Of a stretch of DNA of 6,286 nt, positions 5,643-6,286 are shown piece after piece. The notes beneath the pieces were generated by a model. It worked only from the letters and a program-made list of their open reading frames with translations. It made no database searches and was not told the origin of the DNA. A program made the position numbers and the translations under genes. Numbering within the stretch: the first letter of the stretch is position 1; each line of letters opens with the position of its first letter. The stretch is from Chitinophagaceae bacterium (GTDB lineage Bacteria > Bacteroidota > Bacteroidia > Chitinophagales > Chitinophagaceae), in the NCBI GenBank assembly GCA_003151295.1, contig PLXD01000232.1, positions 1-6,286 on the forward strand, in the 5' to 3' direction.

Positions 5643-6286
5643 TTTCTTGTAATCAGCTTTGTAAAAATATTTAGTAGTAACACCCAGACCAGCAATATCA
5701 TTGAGGCGCCCCATGCAAGGTCATGCCAGTCATTATAGGGGCTGGTGGCGTAATTGAAGATCAGCAAAGGCAAACTCTGCATGGGTTTGGTAATATTGGT
5801 CGACAGATAAGGATTACCGAATGCGGTGAACAACAGCGGAGCCGTCTCGCCTGCGATCCTCGAAACGGCCAGCATGACACCCGACATGATCCCACTGATA
5901 CCGCAGGGAATGATCACTTTGAAGATCACCCGATGAAAAGGCATTCCCAATGCAAAAGCAGCCTCCTTGAGGGAGTCGGGCAGCAATTTGAGCGTTTCCT
6001 CCGTGGAACGGACAACGATAGGTAGCATCATAATGGCCAGGGCCACGCTGCCGGATAAGGCCGAAAACCCTCTCAGCGGTTTTACCAGCCAGAAATAAGC
6101 GACGATGCCGATGACGATAGAAGGCACCCCCTGCAAAATATCTATTGACAAACGGCTCCAGTAAGCCAGTTTACTCTTCTTATTTTCACTCAGGTAGACA
6201 CCCCCGAGGATACCCAGGGGGACGGCAATCAGCGCCGCGACTGCAATAATGATCATACTGCCGAGCAGGGCATTGGCGATGCCACT
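5624..6286 (-). CDS. pstA: Phosphate ABC transporter permease PstA, C-terminal 220 residues (cut by right window edge)
   Basis: The reverse frame is open to the window edge ([10 protein letters not shown] precedes the internal Met at 6256), so the true start lies outside; most of the permease domain is present. Visible are hydrophobic membrane segments beginning with [19 protein letters not shown], the EAA cytoplasmic loop [20 protein letters not shown] that docks onto the ATPase, and the [13 protein letters not shown] segment characteristic of PstA. The protein ends TRKWKVQL, a basic tail after the last membrane helix. With PstC it forms the inner-membrane channel for phosphate handed over by PstS; those two genes would be expected beyond the right edge. 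Its last codons overlap pstB by 19 bases. Confidence 0.96.
   Translation of the reverse strand, partial: SGIANALLGSMIIIAVAALIAVPLGILGGVYLSENKKSKLAYWSRLSIDILQGVPSIVIGIVAYFWLVKPLRGFSALSGSVALAIMMLPIVVRSTEETLKLLPDSLKEAAFALGMPFHRVIFKVIIPCGISGIMSGVMLAVSRIAGETAPLLFTAFGNPYLSTNITKPMQSLPLLIFNYATSPYNDWHDLAWGASMILLVWVLLLNIFTKLITRKWKVQL

Noticed and set aside
5643..5714. N-terminal extension of PstB to the ATG at 5714
   Set aside because: It would lie fully inside pstA and exceed the normal PstB length; the ATG at 5642 fits better.

Overview
The window looks like chromosomal DNA of a Bacteroidota bacterium, most likely Chitinophagaceae or a close relative. The reasons are a SusC/RagA-type TonB-dependent receptor with a fused carboxypeptidase-regulatory-like N-terminus, promoter -7 elements of the Bacteroidota TAnnTTTG type, start codons without Shine-Dalgarno sequences, and gene families common in that phylum. 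The family assignment is my inference from protein style; no rRNA or other marker gene is present.

Layout. (1) 1-776, minus strand: the N-terminal 258 residues of a SusC-like outer-membrane receptor whose C-terminal part lies beyond the left edge. (2) 777-1019: intergenic, with the receptor's promoter, a CTTAACA inverted repeat inside an 11-bp-phased repeat set, and a 10-bp tandem repeat. (3) 1020-1796, minus: an exported phosphodiesterase of the PI-PLC/GDPD superfamily (AIM6-like). (4) 1797-1969: a divergent intergenic region with a row of 11-bp-spaced TTAA-type hexamers. (5) 1970-2809 and 2878-3915, plus: an LpxH-like metallophosphoesterase followed by a GT-B glycosyltransferase, probably co-transcribed. 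(6) 3916-4180: two minus-strand intrinsic terminators and a possible small RNA between them. (7) 4181-6286, minus: the end of a phosphate-uptake operon, pstA (N-terminus cut off by the right edge), pstB and phoU, closed by a terminator.

How the genes may work together. PstA and PstB are the permease and ATPase of the high-affinity phosphate importer, and PhoU links importer state to PhoR/PhoB-type signalling. The secreted phosphodiesterase could release phosphate-containing groups from phosphodiesters. The metallophosphoesterase and glycosyltransferase probably act together on a membrane lipid or glycolipid. Hexamer rows with about 11-bp spacing, the spacing typical of PhoB/PhoP sites, lie upstream of the metallophosphoesterase and the receptor. 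This raises the untested possibility that the whole neighbourhood responds to phosphate starvation.

I see no mobile element, CRISPR array, tRNA or rRNA. No gene-free stretch exceeds 300 bases. The most novel-looking items are the phased repeat rows, the possible small RNA beside the pst operon, and the metallophosphoesterase-glycosyltransferase pair; none amounts to a proven new system.
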